From Acanthaster planci (taxonomy: Eukaryota; Echinodermata; Asteroidea; Valvatida; Acanthasteridae): a DNA stretch of 64,000 nucleotides. Each line of letters begins with the position of its first letter. The first letter of the stretch is position 1. Below the pieces are notes generated by a model. That model did not search any database. It was given only the letters and a program-made list of their open reading frames with translations, and was not told the origin of the DNA. Location: the NCBI RefSeq assembly GCF_001949145.1, contig NW_019091356.1, forward strand, positions 2,882,713 to 2,946,712, in the 5' to 3' direction. This document shows, piece by piece, positions 62,550-64,000 of this stretch. Position numbers and translations under genes: made by a program.

Positions 62550-64000
62550 ACTGCTTAGCAAGCAGGTTTTTCTGTTTATAATTATCCAGTGAGTGTTGCC
62601 TTCTTTTCGTTGATAACCAGCTCAGGTTACATGTGTCATTTACAGATGTGTTGAAACAGCTGGCGTTTCAAATTTTTCAGATGGGCCTTATCTAACAGAG
62701 TTGACTCAATGAGCAAGGTTGCTTGTACCATGGAGGTTCTATCTCCATACTTGGACCAGCCACCTGAGCCAGTTAAGAAAAGTCAAGGTCGCTTCAGTAT
62801 GAAGCATGTGTGCAAGTCGGCATGTGGCCATGCTGAGTGGGCAGACATGGTGCACATTGCTGTTCCCCGAATGATCTTGGGTGTGATGCATTTTGGGCAT
62901 GCTCTGTTGGAATACCGAACTGGTTCATTGCCTTGGTGTCGACAAACTGAGCAACGTTTTACTGGATGTTCCCAATGGCCTCCATCATAGTTGAAAGCAT
63001 TATATTAGCTTAGTATAGAGCAACTGTCATGGATTAATGGCTCCCGTACAAAAGTTATCACAGCACTTATTTCTATTGACAAAGGCTACTGCAAATGACC
63101 AGGGAAAGCATTACCATGGTCACCAGATTCATCTATAATCAGAACCTGTTAGAGGACTTGGAAAAAAATATAAAGAACAAAATAAAAAAACCAAATGAAT
63201 TCAACAGAACCTGCACTTTATAACAATATGTTGTCATAAGGGTGCTCTTTGCATCTAGAGGTGACTTGATTGTAAGCCCAGAAAAAACAAGATCTAAAAA
63301 ATTATTTAGAAAACATGCTTACTCGAAAATGTGAACAAAATTTCAAAGGGATAAGAAAAGACAGATAATGTTCATGTACTTATCCATGCCTCTGAGCTGC
63401 TTTTGTCTCTTCGTTTACATTGTAGGTTTGATTTATGGAATACCGGAGCACCCATGATGAATGACATCCCGTAGAACTGCATGTCCTTGAGCCATCCCAG
63501 CTCTTCACCTGCAACGCTCATCACAATCTTATCAACTTTCAATCTGTCTCTCACCCACACACGCCTACAGTGGTGGTTCTGCAACAGGCCATAGTGCAGG
63601 GTGTGTTCTCTGCTGTCTTGCATATATTCCAGTCAGCTACATATCCGACCTGTGTGTTGACTCTGTAGGAACTCGACAGTTATTTGGGGGGTTGTGGAAA
63701 ATTTGTTTGTTCCAAAGATTGTGTGCACAAATGATTTTAGCCAAGAAGTGCAAAAAACAAAAATTTCTGGGCGATATTCTATCTAAAAGGACAGATTTTA
63801 TACAAGTGAATTGGGCAATTTGTGAACAATTCCTTTTTAAATGGAATTGAGGGTTCAGTGTTTTTGTTTTGAATCAGTGCGTGTGCCCAAAGAGTTTCAA
63901 ATATATGCATGGAAAAAGACAAGTTTGGGTTTCACTTCAGATTTTCTCTACATGCTTTAAAATGTGTTAAAGTAATAAAAATTCTGTAAATTACTGTAGT
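62550..64000. other. Region downstream of COX7C, no gene recognised
   Basis: It contains the COX7C 3' UTR and unassigned sequence. A 93-codon plus-strand frame (62709-62990) resembles nothing I know. The opposite strand of the same stretch encodes a Cys-rich reading that may be a transposase remnant. The frame at 63372-63623 on the minus strand is unrecognised. Confidence 0.5.
62776..62985 (-). pseudogene. Possible piggyBac-type Cys-rich domain remnant
   Basis: On the minus strand one frame reads HWEHPVKRCSVCRHQGNEPV, then RACPKC, then MC and HTCFILK before a stop. The pattern HxPV-RCxxC, CxxC, C, CF resembles the C-terminal cysteine-rich end of piggyBac-derived transposases. No DDE domain was found upstream in the window, and the motif match is loose, so this is tentative. 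Confidence 0.3.

Noticed and set aside
62709-62990. 93-codon plus-strand frame after COX7C
   Set aside because: No family resemblance, no splice context, and the opposite strand gives a more structured Cys-rich reading.
1-64000. CRISPR arrays, bacterial operons, phage genes
   Set aside because: None seen; the tandem repeats present lack regular unique spacers and the genes are spliced eukaryotic genes.

Overview
This window is nuclear DNA from an animal. Genes are split into many short exons with GT-AG introns. Exons are richer in GC than the AT-rich introns, and tRNA-derived SINEs, non-LTR retrotransposon debris and small inverted-repeat DNA transposons are scattered through introns and intergenic DNA. 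The proteins match vertebrate orthologues closely, but introns are mostly 0.3-2 kb. Together with the repeat content this suggests an invertebrate deuterostome, with an echinoderm as my first guess and a lancelet or hemichordate as the alternative. That assignment is inference. Two assembly gaps (15535-15845 and 53596-53842) interrupt the sequence.

Layout from left to right: PDCD6IP/ALIX (minus, 12670 to 176, its 3' end outside the window); an 8 kb intergenic stretch full of foldback and hAT-type elements; CERS1 ceramide synthase (minus, 38140 to 20557, with a 9 kb first intron holding a truncated LINE); a DC-STAMP-domain membrane protein, most like DCST2 (plus, 39761-49162); HDHD2, a HAD-family hydrolase (minus, 53348 to 49882); AEN-like DEDDh exonuclease (plus, 54804-55880, uninterrupted CDS); HYPK (minus, 61085 to 57835); COX7C (plus, 61397-62549); and about 1.4 kb with no gene I recognise. 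Exon junctions were placed by hand from GT/AG sites and reading-phase continuity. For each spliced gene the phases close exactly, and the lengths match the family.

The genes are housekeeping or cell-biology genes with unrelated jobs: ESCRT/endosomal sorting, sphingolipid synthesis, gamete-type membrane protein, HAD hydrolase, nuclease, ribosome-associated chaperone/NatA regulator and respiratory complex IV. They do not form a pathway. What links them is arrangement. HYPK and COX7C are head-to-head over 311 bp, HDHD2 and AEN are head-to-head, CERS1 and DCST2 diverge, and DCST2 and HDHD2 converge with stops 720 bp apart. I found no bacterial-type operon, CRISPR array or novel multi-gene system. 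The less ordinary material is the collection of non-autonomous mobile elements, a shared GCGCCCTCT motif near several starts, an apparent frameshift at the DCST2 C-terminus, and a dense TACATGTA palindrome field in CERS1 intron 1.
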